The notes beneath the pieces were generated by a model. It did no database searches. It was given only the letters and a program-made list of their open reading frames with translations, and had not been told where the DNA came from. Shown in pieces: positions 21,079-31,879 of a stretch of DNA of 64,000 bases. The position numbers and the translations under genes were made by a program. Where the stretch lies: assembly GCA_033558025.1 (NCBI GenBank), contig JAUCEF010000002.1, forward strand, positions 3,148,399 to 3,212,398, written 5' to 3'. Source of the DNA: Phytophthora sp. 'mugwort'. Its lineage: Eukaryota > Oomycota > Peronosporomycetes > Peronosporales > Peronosporaceae. The stretch's first letter is position 1. Every line of letters begins with the position of its first letter.

Positions 21079-21804
21079 CTACTGTTCGACCTCCTTCTTG
21101 GTGGCCTTCTTGACGAGGACCTTCTCCGTCTTCTCGGCCTTTTGGAAAGCCTCCTCCGTGGCCTGACCGCTGAGCTCAAGCGCCGTCTGTGTGAGGTCGC
21201 GCAGGATCTCACAGATCCTCTTGTGGTTGTGCACACGCTTGTTGTAGCGGTCCTCAGTGATCTTAATCATCTTCTTGTTGGCATTGTAGCGCGGACCGGC
21301 GAGCTGTACCACGATGTCCTTGGCCTCCTTCTTGAGGCCCTTAAAGCAGGTCATGGGCACCTCCATGCTCACCTTGGTGTCGTACGTGGTCTTGTCGTCC
21401 ACGAAGAGCCGCTCGTCGAAGTCCTCGAGCGGGCAGTTAAGCGTCATCTTGATTGGCGCACCGTCGAACAGCGGGTGGATCTGTGTCTGCCACGACAGGT
21501 CCAGGTACGGCGTGAAGTCGGCGAAGATCTGCAATTTCTCCACCTCATGCTTCATTGAGTCGTCAAAGTCCGCCGGGTAGTCCTCGTCCCAGTACGACGG
21601 GTACGCGAACTCCTCGAGAGGCGTCGTCTGCTCCACGTCCTCGCCCGAGAATTGAAACGTTTTCTTCTTGCGGTGCTTGGGCTTCGCAGCTGGAGCCTCC
21701 CCAGCGGGTGTAGACTCGTCCGCCGTCGATAGGAAGCGCAGCGTCTGCGTCGACTGCCGGCGCAGCAGGCCGCTCACTCGCGTCACGTGTCTCGCCAGCA
21801 TCAT
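21079..21804 (-). CDS. MRPS35: Mitochondrial small ribosomal subunit protein mS35
   Basis: A 241-residue protein on the minus strand. The N-terminus (MMLARHVTRVSGLLRRQSTQ) is Arg-rich, lacks acidic residues and is amphipathic, as expected for a mitochondrial targeting sequence. The core from about residue 95 (KMTLNCPLEDFDERLF, GLKKEAKDIVVQLAGPRYN, ITEDRYNKRVHNHKRICEIL) matches the MRP-S28/mS35 family domain. The protein is a structural part of the mitochondrial ribosome small subunit. The C-terminal ~35 residues are lysine- and glutamate-rich. No intron is needed. The AP-4 mu gene faces it tail to tail. Confidence 0.85.
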   Translation of the reverse strand: MMLARHVTRVSGLLRRQSTQTLRFLSTADESTPAGEAPAAKPKHRKKKTFQFSGEDVEQTTPLEEFAYPSYWDEDYPADFDDSMKHEVEKLQIFADFTPYLDLSWQTQIHPLFDGAPIKMTLNCPLEDFDERLFVDDKTTYDTKVSMEVPMTCFKGLKKEAKDIVVQLAGPRYNANKKMIKITEDRYNKRVHNHKRICEILRDLTQTALELSGQATEEAFQKAEKTEKVLVKKATKKEVEQ

Positions 21805-22181
21805 ACGTTAATCAATAGTCGACTGCGTATTGTTTGTGAGCGAGGAGCTCCACACGCTGGTGATCCTGTCAAAGGTAATGAATCAAATAATGACAGACTC
21901 CGTAGAATACGATATCGTATAAAGAAACGAGGCCAATGACTGGTCATTTGTGGCTTGCTGTTTGTATAGTGGATGCGTGAAGACGGTGGCGCTGGTGGTC
22001 CTGTGCGGTGGACTGGCGGCGTCTGTCGAAGTCCTGTGCGATACGGAAGGCGGTCATGTGACTGAGGAGGGCGGGGGATTGACGGGGGTCAACAACAGGG
22101 GCGAGTTGTCTATTATTCGACAGGAAATGGGGGAGTTTGTCGCCCCCAGTGCTAGCGTTCGTCTCCATTACTTATGGGGAA

Positions 22182-22440
22182 TGTAACACCGGGATCGCGG
22201 GATCCATGATCAATTACCCAATAGGTGATGAAGGTATTCGACCTCTTCTCCTCCCACACCGCCTTATTGTGATAAGGAGGTAACCCTCCTCGTCGCTCCG
22301 CTACTGGTGGACACTTATCCTGCGCTGGCCAGAGTCAAGTCCGGAGGAATTAACCCCACCAACATAATGTATCCGATCCCTAGAGTAGTTTAATTGCAGG
22401 TTTACCTTTCTGTGTACTATTGCTGGTAACCACAGTTTAG
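22182..22440 (+). repeat. Probable solo LTR fragment of a Ty3/gypsy element
   Basis: The stretch begins TGTAACACCGGGATC, a start common for oomycete gypsy LTRs, and continues with a non-coding GC/AT-mixed body (CAATTACCCAATAGGTGATG, then CTGCGCTGGCCAGAGTCAAG) that I recognise as LTR-like. No gag or pol sequence adjoins it, so it is either a solo LTR or a truncated end. The right boundary is uncertain and no target duplication was confirmed. Confidence 0.4.
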
Positions 22441-23464
22441 CTGGAGCAAGAGAGGTCGACGCTGCTGCTCAGTTGTGTCCTTGAAGAAGGAGTCAACGGA
22501 TGACGGTGACTTTGAACGATGCCTGCAATCCCCGACAATGGACGACTCGAAACTCATCATGATGCCATCGTTCGCGCAGCTGACTGGCAGTAAAACGCAC
22601 CACAACGTGCTGCAAGAGTGGTTTCTGGATGTGGGCGTGATTCTTCACAACGATTTCTAGCGACGTGGCCGCGCGAAACGAGGAACTCGAAGATTTATCT
22701 TATCCCGAGGACAGCACTTATGACTGGAAAAGAAGAAGACATGTCAAGTCGTCGCCAATTACAAACTGAAACCCGCTGAACATGACTTGGGCTCGAAGCA
22801 GATGCCGAGGTAGCAAAAGTCATCCGATGAGGCAACTAACGCATTTTCGAAACACCAGATGTTTGTATTGCTCTGAGCACGTGTAGAATCTTTTGTAGCA
22901 ACTTTACAGGGATCCAGGAAACAGCGTGAATTAGCTGGTTGTAGCCTTTGCTGCACATGGGGTTTGAGAGGTCTATCATGTCCTGTAGATTTCGTCCGTC
23001 GTCATGACATGACAGCCGCCTCCCGCTGGCCTAGATGGTCACCCTGCATCATAACGTCAGAGCAAACTGGTTTTTCTATTATTTGTTGCACGTGTTGATC
23101 CAGGGGCGTTGACATTGGCCTTCGCATATCAGACATGCTATTTTGAAGAGATTTTGCTTGGCGTCTACGTTCACTACCACAAGCAGCAACACGGCCAGTA
23201 GAGCCATTAGCATGTGCGGTCTCGCCATCACACTGCAAGAATTTGATGGAATGAAAGGAGGGCCATTTTCGATTCAGGGCATAGCAACTACTGGTATCCT
23301 CATTATGACTGGCGTTCTGTTGCCTGCTCCACTCAATACTTGCTTTCTTCTCCTCACCCTAAGCAATTTCTCGGAGCGTTTATCAATTTAATTCCGTTCA
23401 ACAGTTCAGAAACGACCGAGCTGTATTTGGCTTTCGTACGTCTTCTTCCTCCTCGCAACCCCTG
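22441..23464. other. Intergenic, upstream of the Ctr gene
   Basis: Only short frames without recognisable domains occur. The last ~100 bp (pyrimidine-rich, TTCTTCCTCCTCGCAACCCC) is the likely 5' leader of the copper-transporter gene. Confidence 0.5.
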
Positions 23465-24778
23465 ATGTCGAGCCAAGGGATTGCCATGATGGTGTTTATC
23501 GGAATGCTGATGACGCTGGTGTGTGCTCATATCCAACACCATCACTACAAAAGTCGAATGCATCGCGACTTGGCATCGTCGACGACCGACTACGAGTGTC
23601 CAGTGTGCGGAATGTCCACAATGGATTACAACTTCGACAACGAAAACTACGTGATGATGGAAAATGGCCAAACGATTTACACGTGTGGCATGGGACCACA
23701 AGCTACGTCAGACTACAGTTTTAAAGTAAGAAACGTCGAATACCTCGCCGCTAACATCGCAGAGTTCATCGTGAATCCCACTGACGCAGACTTCGCCGAC
23801 TGCAAGGACACATGCCCTGAATGTGTCGACGGAATTAAAGATCCCGTCACTGGCGACTCTGTCGCGGCCGATCAATTCGTTTATGTGTGTCTGAAGAACG
23901 GCCAGAAGCTCTACTTCGTGACGTATGACAATAGGAACCTGTATCTCGAGAATGTCAACACTGTGCCGCGATATTTGGTGAAGGACGTCATTTGTTCAGG
24001 AACTACGTGCCCCAACGCTGCAAAAATCACGACGCTGAGTGCTGCTGCTTTAAGCTTTGTAGCTGGTTATTCGTCAACAGCCTCGTCGAGTAGCAACATT
24101 TCCACGTCATTGGACATGTCGGCGACCAGCTCGGATTTCTGCGTCGGTCAGGGATCTGTCATGTATAACGGATTCCAAACATCCATCAACAGATCGTGTG
24201 TGATGTTGATCTTCCGGCCGTGGGTACTCAACACCGCTGTCAAATACGCGTGTGGCTTCATCGGGTGCTTTCTCATCGCTTTGTTGAACGAACTGCTCGC
24301 AAAAGTACGCGAGATGACTCGACAGAAGTTGTTGAAGGCTCGAAAACTACGACCGCAAGACAAGCTTCATAAGATCCAATGCAAACTAACACTGGCAGGG
24401 ATGTACATGATTCAGATGACTGTAGCGTATTTCGCCATGCTCGTCGTCATGACGTACGAGACTGGTCTATTCATCGCACTAATTGCTGGATTTGGCGCTG
24501 GCTTCATGTTGTTTAAGAACGTCGACTTGGACATCCCTGAAGCGTGTAAACTTGCAACTTCATCCCCGATGCGTACTAAGGTCGGTAGCGTGACCAGCAA
24601 GACAAACCGAGGCACTGCTGTAAAGACAGCTTTGAAGAGCACTCGACGTGTGATAGAAGCCGTTGTGGATTTCAAGGAGCGTGCTGTGTATGTGACAAGG
24701 TCCGCCGCAGTCGACGACCTAGTGGCGGACATTGAAGCTGTAGAGTGCACAACAGCGGTAGCTAATCATACGAAGTAG
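23465..24778 (+). CDS. Ctr-type copper transporter with Cys-rich, YHS-like ectodomain
   Basis: A 437-residue protein. Residues 1-20 form a hydrophobic signal segment followed by HIQHHHY, a possible metal-binding His cluster. Residues about 43-80 hold CPVCGM...TCGM and about 103-115 hold CKDTCPEC; these CxxCGM patterns resemble YHS-type metal-binding modules. From about residue 233 the Ctr/COPT transporter begins: MYNGFQ, then IFRPWVLNTAVKYACG in the first membrane helix, MLVVM (325-329, the MxxxM copper motif) in the second, and GFGAG (342-346, the GxxxG packing motif) in the third. Ctr proteins work as trimers that import Cu(I). A long Ser/Thr-rich linker joins the two parts and a basic cytosolic tail of ~85 residues follows. 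The transporter call is firm; the metal-capture role of the ectodomain is inference. The single frame needs no intron. Confidence 0.85.
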   Translation: MSSQGIAMMVFIGMLMTLVCAHIQHHHYKSRMHRDLASSTTDYECPVCGMSTMDYNFDNENYVMMENGQTIYTCGMGPQATSDYSFKVRNVEYLAANIAEFIVNPTDADFADCKDTCPECVDGIKDPVTGDSVAADQFVYVCLKNGQKLYFVTYDNRNLYLENVNTVPRYLVKDVICSGTTCPNAAKITTLSAAALSFVAGYSSTASSSSNISTSLDMSATSSDFCVGQGSVMYNGFQTSINRSCVMLIFRPWVLNTAVKYACGFIGCFLIALLNELLAKVREMTRQKLLKARKLRPQDKLHKIQCKLTLAGMYMIQMTVAYFAMLVVMTYETGLFIALIAGFGAGFMLFKNVDLDIPEACKLATSSPMRTKVGSVTSKTNRGTAVKTALKSTRRVIEAVVDFKERAVYVTRSAAVDDLVADIEAVECTTAVANHTK

Positions 24779-25120
24779 AGCAACAAACGGAACCAGTTAC
24801 TCGGGTATGTATATTCATTAATATTGTATTGTGAGCTCGTTATGCGAGCGGTATTGCCTTCTTTTGTTGTTCAAACATTCCACATGTGTCGGGCTGCCTT
24901 CTTCTCCTTCTAATCTTCTCTATATCTGGCATATTCCATCTTGGTCCTTCGACAGTGAAAAAGACATAATTTGCGAAGATTCCCAAAATAGTTGCTGCCA
25001 ACGAATTTTATTGGCGGTGTGTCTTAGTCCGATTGGGCAAGTTGAAGGAAGGTGACGCTTCCGGTAACCGTTCTTGAATTGCTTGCTTGCTCTAAATGTA
25101 AAATCCAGAATAATCCAGCT
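24779..25120. other. 3' flank of the Ctr gene, nothing else recognised
   Basis: 342 bp holding the 3' end of the copper-transporter transcript and the left flank of the hAT MITE. No coding pattern. Confidence 0.5.
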
Positions 25121-25497
25121 CAGGGTCCCGCAAATGGTTATGGACTATTGATGGAAGGGGCCAAATCTCGTTTCCATCCAGTATGGGGCCATAGTCCATT
25201 ATGTAAAAATCCCATAGGCAACTTCTGCTACTCTTCACGCAGTGTCTACTGTCGCTGACGCTTATCGTTTGACTATGCGTCCTAAACCCACGTAGCTACA
25301 AGCGACTTCACCCATCAGAAAGGGTAATAGCGAAGAAAGAACACAGCTTGGAAGCAACACCTGTCGATGATCCAAATTATCTCTTGCTTTTTGTATTGGC
25401 GACTGTGCAGCCGATCCATTTTATGCTGCGGCCATCCGTTATGGCCATAAATTATGGCCATCCTTATGGCCATACCATTGATTTGTGCGGGACCCTG
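25121..25497. mobile_element. Non-autonomous hAT element (MITE), 377 bp, with 8-bp target duplication
   Basis: The left end reads CAGGGTCCCGCAAATGG and the right end is its near-inverse (TTTGTGCGGGACCCTG), giving terminal inverted repeats that start CAGGG, as in hAT elements. Directly outside lie ATCCAGCT (25113-25120) and ATCCAGCA (25498-25505), an 8-bp target duplication with one mismatch, again the hAT size. The interior is non-coding and contains repeated TATGGCCAT palindromes near 25430-25480. The low divergence of termini and duplication suggests a fairly recent insertion. Confidence 0.85.
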
Positions 25498-25859
25498 ATC
25501 CAGCACGACGAGTGATACCAAAGCAATATTTATTTTTCAGAATATATTTGAATTAACTGAAACGAAGTGCTTCTCCGCCATTCGTGCCGTTCACACAAGC
25601 CGGGTGATCTTGCTCGCCGCCTGCGAGGTCATTCTGACTAGAGCCTACCAACAAGACCTCTTCTCGCCAGCAGCCTTCAGCAGCAAGCACCGCCCAAGTC
25701 TAGCCCATGCCGCTCTCCACTAAATACATATGCTCTTTTTAGCGAAAGATAGGCAAGTCGGTACCAGCGCACGACGGGCAACAGGTTCAACTCCAGTAGC
25801 ACGGCTACACCAACCTCCTCCATCATCTGTCATCACCACCCCACTTACGAGGCTGACGC
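25498..25859. other. Interval between hAT MITE and hAT relic
   Basis: No gene seen. The 5' end of the larger hAT relic probably lies in this stretch. Confidence 0.4.
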
Positions 25860-26400
25860 CCAAGAAGTAGCCAAATGACGCAGTTCTCTGCAGCTTCGTG
25901 TGGCAAACACTCGCAGCTGTGACATCTTTCGGTGGCTCGAGTGGATAATCATGCAGCACCTGCGTTTGTCATTCGTCGAGCAAATGTTAGCGCGGCTGAA
26001 CACCAGCCTCTCCGACATTTGCGAAGAGACGGTGGTGCGTTCCCTGTGTATGGTTCCCGCCAAGCCCGAATCTAAGCTTGCCGCTGTGCTCCCTGACAGG
26101 TTTGGCCTCGTTTTTGGACGGGTTAAGTGACGCGGCGACTTTTCGACCACGTCATCCGAAATTACTTTGCAATGCAAAGACGGCTGGGACCTCAAGCACG
26201 CATCGTCAGCTACCCTGAGCTCGAAACCGCATTGGGGAGATTCAGCGCCTCAACACGCTTGGCGTCGATGAACGCCAGGCATGCGTTCCATCTAAAGCCG
26301 CCATCGCCTGCCACGAAGAGATTTCGACAGCGCCTCCTTTGTCACAAGTGCATTCACTAAGCACAAGGTGCCAGAGGTCGCAAACGCTGCTTTATAGACT
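25860..26400 (+). pseudogene. hAT-like transposase relic, 5' part
   Basis: Broken frames give LRLSFVEQMLARLNTS, then AAVLPDRFGLVFGRV. The LPxxFxLVFDGW-type strand is the first block of hAT catalytic cores, although the DGW end is altered here. Several frameshifts follow. Recognition is modest, but a hAT dimerisation domain on the same strand at 30077-30352 is most simply the 3' end of the same gene, separated by later insertions. Confidence 0.4.
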
Positions 26401-26667
26401 ACACACCGCATTGTTGAGTTTCAATCGGGTACCCAAGCCCCACCCGCCAGTCTACCCACGGACAGTTTGGATACCCGTACCCGCCCATCCATGCCGGCCT
26501 AAAAGCACCAAATCTCTTGTATTGTACTCGATATTGAACAATGGGCTCTCCTCAAAACAGGTTCGCTTTTTTCTAAAGAAAAAAGCATCTTTATAATGCC
26601 ACATGCGGATCAGATCTATGTATACCACAGAAACCGCTAAAAGGTCACTGGTGCGTCGAGCGCCAAT

Positions 26668-28001
26668 AAAAACAAGCCCGCTTTCGCGCGAAAACCTCCT
26701 GCGCGCGAAAACGCAAATATCTTACTTAGTGTATGCGACATACAACTTAAGCCCGCTTCGTGTCAGCTTTGTTTAGTCAGTCCACCTATCATTTCCAAGT
26801 TCGCTCCCTCCCGCCCAAATGCCACCAGCACTACCATGGCCTCCCCCCACTCTACATGTACCACGTCGACGACGAGAGCCTCTTCACAATGGATAAAGTA
26901 ATGGAAGTCATATGCGATGAGGCTCTCTGCGTGGAGTGGTGCATAGAGGTCGGCCTTATCGACAAGGAGAAGCTGTGCCCTAGTTTCACGGCGTCATGCG
27001 GCTCGCGCTCACGCGCAAGCGTTGGAGGTGCTACCGTCGCACCCTGCATGTTAACGGGAAGGAGGTCTGCCGTGGCTTGTCAACGAACTCGTTCTTCAAC
27101 GAGGCGAATATTAAACTCTGAACCGTGGCGCGCCTCCTCCTGGCATGGTGCATGCGGCTGCCCCAAAACCAAACAGCCGAGCTGGCGGGTACCTCGTAGC
27201 GGACAACGCACCAGTGCTTCGCTTTTTGCCGCGCCACGTGTTCGAAAGAGTTGCTACGAGCCGACTTCAAGGTAAAGTTGCAGCTACGGTACGCTTATGG
27301 CATCTAAAGTTGCTCTGATGTTGTTAAAATGTTGCTCTGGATTGGAAGAGACGGCCAATTCGTTGAGATCGACGAGACGAGTCTAGCTAATAAGCGCGAG
27401 TACAATCGCGGTCGCCACTACCACGAGTTCTGGCTCTTCGGTGGCGTGGAGCGAGGCACAGGGAGGTGGTTCGGTCGGATCGTCTATGACAAGCGCACCA
27501 AAGCGACGCTGTTGCCTATTATTAGCACTTCATTAAGCCCCGGTACGTGCTACTGAATGTTTTGGTTACAATATTTCTTGCTAATCGTAGTTATTTGTAA
27601 CATGTAGCACTCATATCATGTCGGACATGTTTGCTACGTACGTGTGCGAACGTGGAAACAAGCGGTACACGCTTGAGAACAATCGCTCTCTACTAAGTAT
27701 GAGGTACTCTCACAGCTGGGTTAATCATACGCTCAACTTTGTGGAACCTGTAACTGGTACTCATACTAGCACAATTGAGGGCTTGTGGGAGACCGGGATA
27801 ATGCGCCACATCAAGGCGATGAGAGGAATGCAAAACGACCACCTCGACTCGTATTTGGACGAGTACATGTGGCGCTCCTGTTTTTTTGGGGGGAGAGCAA
27901 GCGTAGGTAGGTACATGAGTGGACTGATAGTTGCCATTATCAGAAATAAAAAGTTTCAGATCTAAATTAAAATCCTTTTTTTAAAAAGCGGGCCTGTTCT
28001 T
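26668..28001 (+). mobile_element. Merlin (IS1016/ISXO2-like) DNA transposon
   Basis: The plus strand carries the ISXO2-like DDE domain in two open blocks. The first (27329-27546) contains FVEIDETSLANKREYNRGR, with the first catalytic Asp, and FWLFGGVERGTG. The second (27608-27965) contains MSDMFATY, with the second Asp, then VNHTLNFVEP, THTSTIEGLW and DEYMWR. Upstream frames (26830-27275) give a zinc-ribbon-like and HTH region (WRCYRRTLHVNGKE). The ends 26668-26684 and 27985-28001 are inverted copies matching at 15 of 17 positions, consistent with terminal inverted repeats. The gap 27547-27607 has GT...AG borders and restores the frame (SPGT to MSD), so it may be a 61-bp intron. A similar gap near 27271-27350 may be another. 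No clear target duplication was seen. Confidence 0.75.
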
Positions 28002-28274
28002 CAGGAGAGCCAGGCAAAATCGCGTGGAGAATCCGTTTTTGAGCTCCATTTTGACCAATACCAAGCCGTTTTCAAGCAAGATGCCATCGAAAGTAGCCAC
28101 TCCGCACCCGGCAATTTTCGGGAATGAGACGAGGCAAAATACTGCGATCGGATCAGTCCTGACCCTACGAACATGTGCGTTGTGTGAAAAGGATCATTGT
28201 GTTGTCGCAGAGCTCAAATCGCAGTGATGCAGTAGCAAAAATGCAGCAAATCATTATCAAAATATGCAGTGTTA

Positions 28275-29450
28275 CTATTGCGTGCCTGAAATGACAAGAT
28301 ATTGATCCTCAATCTTCTGCACGTGGCGAAATCGTGCAAGCCATTCCGTGGACGTTAACGCATCCAGATGTTCCAGCACTTTTGCCATTGCATCAGCCCC
28401 ACTGCTCGGCGGATTACGGCCAATCCGATTCTTTATCAGCCCCCATATCAGCTCAATTGGCTGAAGTGAGGGTGATATGGGGGCGTGAAGTACAGATAGT
28501 GTTGATACTTCCTCGCAAGCGTGGTGGCCGCGTGCACAGGGGCTCCTTGTTGAGTCTGACCAAGTCAGGAGAACGTCTTTGTTGACGTCCCTCCTGTACA
28601 CTAAACGTGCTACAAATTAATTAGTCAAAAACCAGTGTCAAAAATTTTGCATAGTAAAATCAAGTCACTAACCACATTCGTTCAGAAAATTTTCCAACCA
28701 AGCTCGTTTGGACTTTGTAGTAGGGTTCTCGTTCAGTTGGCGTTTGTGGTATCCTGCCCCATCCGTATGCATGTTACATTCTCCGTAGTTGGTCTTAAGC
28801 GTGATGCATAAATCCTCGAACCACTTCTCGAACAATTCCGCGTTGAAGTTGTCGTGGTAATCATCGGTTTCGTTTTTTTGCGTTTGTTTGAGGCGTTCCA
28901 GCAACAAATTGATCTTTCTACCAACGTGGCTGTAGTAGTACGGCCTCGGCTTACTACAATTCCTGCGGCAATAATGCACACACTAGAAAAATGTCAGTAT
29001 TTACCATGTAAATAACAAAACGAAACGTTCGTACCGATCCCCTTTGCCACTTTTATTGTACCGCTTTTTTTCGGACGTCAACCACGTCTTACCAGCGACA
29101 TGGTTAGCGTTGCAGAAGGATTCATCCAAGTACACTTCAGGGCGGTCGACACAATTCCCCACTCGATTATTAATTTTCTTGAGCTGGTAGGTTGTTCTAA
29201 ACGCGATGTTCGCCTCAGATTCAGCATACATATGACCACTTTCGCCCTTTATCTGGTAAGAAATCAGCTCATTCAGCACGCGTTGCATAGTTCTTTCGGA
29301 AAGCGAAATTCCTGTTGCCTTGCAGAGGTGGCTGCTAAGGTGGGAAGCAGTAGTTGGTTATCCTAGCTTGTTCTACTTTCAATGTACTGGCGGATTGTGG
29401 GCTCTATCTCGGTGAGCTCATAATCGCGTTCGCGGTCTCCGTTATTTTCA
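28275..29450 (-). pseudogene. Tc1/mariner (IS630-like) transposase relic
   Basis: Minus-strand frames in order: 29288-29001 with VYLDESFCNANHVAGKTW (first catalytic Asp), 28979-28668 with DDYHDNFNAELFEKWFEDL and a MHTDGAGYH block (second Asp, normally DNAxYH), and 28601-28275 with ISPSLQPIELIWGLIKN (third acidic residue, Glu). This is the DDE-3 layout of Tc1/mariner relatives. Frame changes between the blocks show it is broken or that introns were not resolved. The N-terminal HTH would lie upstream of 29288. Confidence 0.7.
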
Positions 29451-30011
29451 CCGGTCTTTGCACATTTATTATTTCTTAAATAACAGATAATTATCAGTTA
29501 AAAATGCAGGAGCGCAACTGACCTCAAAATCGGTACTCAGAGACACCCGTACGATTTTCATGACTGGTCAACTGTGTTTGGATGGCACTTTAAGCACTGC
29601 CCGACAAGCTCTCGCGTCCTGATGCCCTTGAACAGCCCTTCCCCCTTCTGCGCTTGGAAAAAAACTGAACGCGCTCGCTGTCATCCTCTTATCTCCGGGT
29701 GTGTACTCATGTCTTAATTCCATCATTTTGTGAACTGTCCTAGTCTATGGCTGTTCAAACGAGGCTAATTGTGAACTAGAACGCTTAAGCTAGCTATAGA
29801 GCCCCTCTACGGCGCAAACGATGAACTATTCCGACCACAGGGTCGTTTTGTATGGAGAGTTACAATTCTTGGCACATTGTTCAATGTCAAGTACAATACG
29901 TCTGTTATGGCGGGACTCGAAGCTAAACTGCAGTTAATTTTATCGCTCTATTATAGTACAGGCTTAATCGGGTTGCCCTCACCCACCCGCCGCCGTATTC
30001 GAAACCAATTA

Positions 30012-30067
30012 GGGTACCCCCCACCTACCCATGAGACACACGGGTACAGGTGGGTAGGTAGGGTACC
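30012..30067. repeat. GGGTACC hairpin
   Basis: Two arms, GGGTACCCCCCACCTACCC (30012-30030) and GGGTAGGTAGGGTACC (30052-30067), can pair with one small gap around a ~21-base loop. Similar GGGTACCC/CCCGCCC sequence lies at about 26427-26490, on the other side of the nested block, suggesting element termini or a dispersed short repeat. Confidence 0.6.
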
Positions 30068-30076
30068 GTACTTAGG

Positions 30077-30352
30077 GTGCCCATTTGCGAGATCTGCAAG
30101 GTACCCATACGATTGCAGCACGTTGACACGGCTTATATCCTGCCGACGTCAAACGAATGCGAGCGGTTCTTTTCGGGCGTCAAGTTGGCAAATACCAACC
30201 TTCGCAAGCGTGTGTTGCACGCGAGAGTGATGTTTCTGATGTACAACCGCTCGTTTTGGAACGTATTGTCGAAGAGATTAGCATCGAGCAGCACCGCCGT
30301 AACTCGAAGTAATTTAGTTATCCGTTCCAGCGTGCTTCGCTTTGATAATTAA
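30077..30352 (+). pseudogene. hAT transposase relic, C-terminal dimerisation domain
   Basis: A 91-codon frame reads AYILPTSNECERFFSGVKLA, then LHARVMFLMYNRSFWNVL. The pattern (L/I)PTSNxxERxFS...L...NRxxW is the hAT-family dimerisation domain. It ends shortly after, as in intact hAT proteins. With the 5' fragment at 25860-26400 it represents one element split by later insertions. Confidence 0.75.
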
Positions 30353-31290
30353 TATATAATTGCGTAGTCGGGGTCGCTGGTATCCGTCCACGGGAGGAGA
30401 ATACCTCGTCTTCAGTCGCACCTGTAATTCAAACGCCAGCTTGACCCCATGCTCTGTGCGACCGAGTGCAGTGGACACTGCTTGATCTCAGCAACCCACC
30501 ACTACAAGTATCAACCACATAGGCGAACGAGAGAGAGACCGGCTCGTTGAAACCAGTAATCTCAGAAAAGAGTCTAACGGCTGCATCTGGAACGGTGAAT
30601 AGCTCGATTCGCTGTCTGCAACACCATTGTTTTGTCTTCTCGCATGCATACTCGGCGTCGAAGGATGTGGCCAAACACCCTCATTCCACTTGGTTGTTTA
30701 GCGAAATCAACCAAGACCTGTTTCATCGGTCGATACAAACTAAATAGTTATTAAACGTGTAGTAGACGTACGAACTCCTCCCCTCGTCGAGAACCAAAAA
30801 TGAACTGAGCAACTTGCGACCAGCTGTACATCGGAAAATGGTTAAGGTGTGGTGAACACGGCTAGCCCAATTTTATATCGGATCAGAGCAGCAATAGTGA
30901 AGAACATTCGCGTATTGCATCGCATTCCATGTGGAACCATTTGTTTTATGGCTTTGCATGGCTGGTTCAACCCCTGTAGTCGGAAATGTGTTAACGCGCT
31001 CGCGTTGTTCCCCACCTAGTCGTCGACGTACAGCTGCAAGTGCGGCACAAATACACTACAAAACGCGCAGGGTCTAAGCAATATGGGTATTAGATACCAT
31101 GCGGCCTGGCAAATATTATCGTAGGATGGGCTCGAGGATTCTCATCGGCGTCGATGGAAACGTGGACTACATGTATGGTAATACCACATTGGAGTTACCA
31201 GAGACAAGAAACGGTTGTTTTGGCAAAATGGGAAATTTGAGACCAGGGCCTAGCCGACAGATACCCTCGGCGGGACAGTAAGATGTCAAG
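30353..31290. other. Intergenic, no gene recognised
   Basis: Short frames only. A 60-codon frame at 31099-31281 has no recognisable domain. The right end of the hAT element probably lies in the first part. Confidence 0.4.
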
Positions 31291-31292
31291 GT

Positions 31293-31490
31293 TTGGCACA
31301 TCGTCGTACCGCAAACGGTAATAAACTGTTGTTGCTCGAGGTAGAAGGGACGACCCTAGCCTTGAAGTGTCCTGGGTATTATACACCACTGGAACGATTG
31401 CGAGGTCGTCCGGTTGGAGAGTACATCGTCTCTAGGGAATGGTCACGCTTGCAGAAGAAACGGCGGAAAGGAGTGTCCACCTTGGTATGA
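31293..31490 (+). pseudogene. Unrecognised repeat-type ORF fragment
   Basis: A 65-codon frame (ends WSRLQKKRRKGVSTLV) reads like a conserved protein piece, with regular hydrophobic and basic patterning, but I cannot assign it. It lies upstream of the copia RNase H relic on the same strand and could belong to the same or another retroelement. Confidence 0.25.
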
Positions 31491-31879
31491 CCGCTTGCGA
31501 GTGCGCTGGACCCTGAACGATACTTGACCACGGTCATACTGCGACGTCAAGGACGGGAGGATCGGCCGTCGTAAGCGAGGGTGTGCACCAATGAGTCGGC
31601 GAGGCCGCGTGGAACCCAAAGCGAGGGAAGTAGAACTATCGCGTAAGCGTGGAAATGCGTATCCGCTGATGTGGAGGAGCGGGTGTAGCGTCTTCCTACC
31701 GTGCGATCGAGGAGAGGCCCTCGTAGTAGTCCCAAGCATCTAACCAGAAAGAAAGATAAAAAACTTTCCTATCAAGCGCACTTCAACTTCCGTCCAGCTT
31801 TCCTGAATCCGAGTCAACCCTGACCAACTCTGTACTTCAAATAGCCGCGGTTATCCGACCCACGCAGCGCAAGGCGCGC

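Larger units (their letters stand above)
26401..30076. mobile_element. Nested insertions splitting the hAT relic
   Basis: About 3.7 kb separates the two hAT transposase parts. It contains a Merlin element (26668-28001), a Tc1/mariner relic (28275-29450) and a GGGTACC-type hairpin (30012-30067). GGGTACCC-rich sequence occurs at both edges (about 26427-26490 and 30012-30067). The exact insertion borders and target duplications could not be fixed by eye. Confidence 0.45.
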
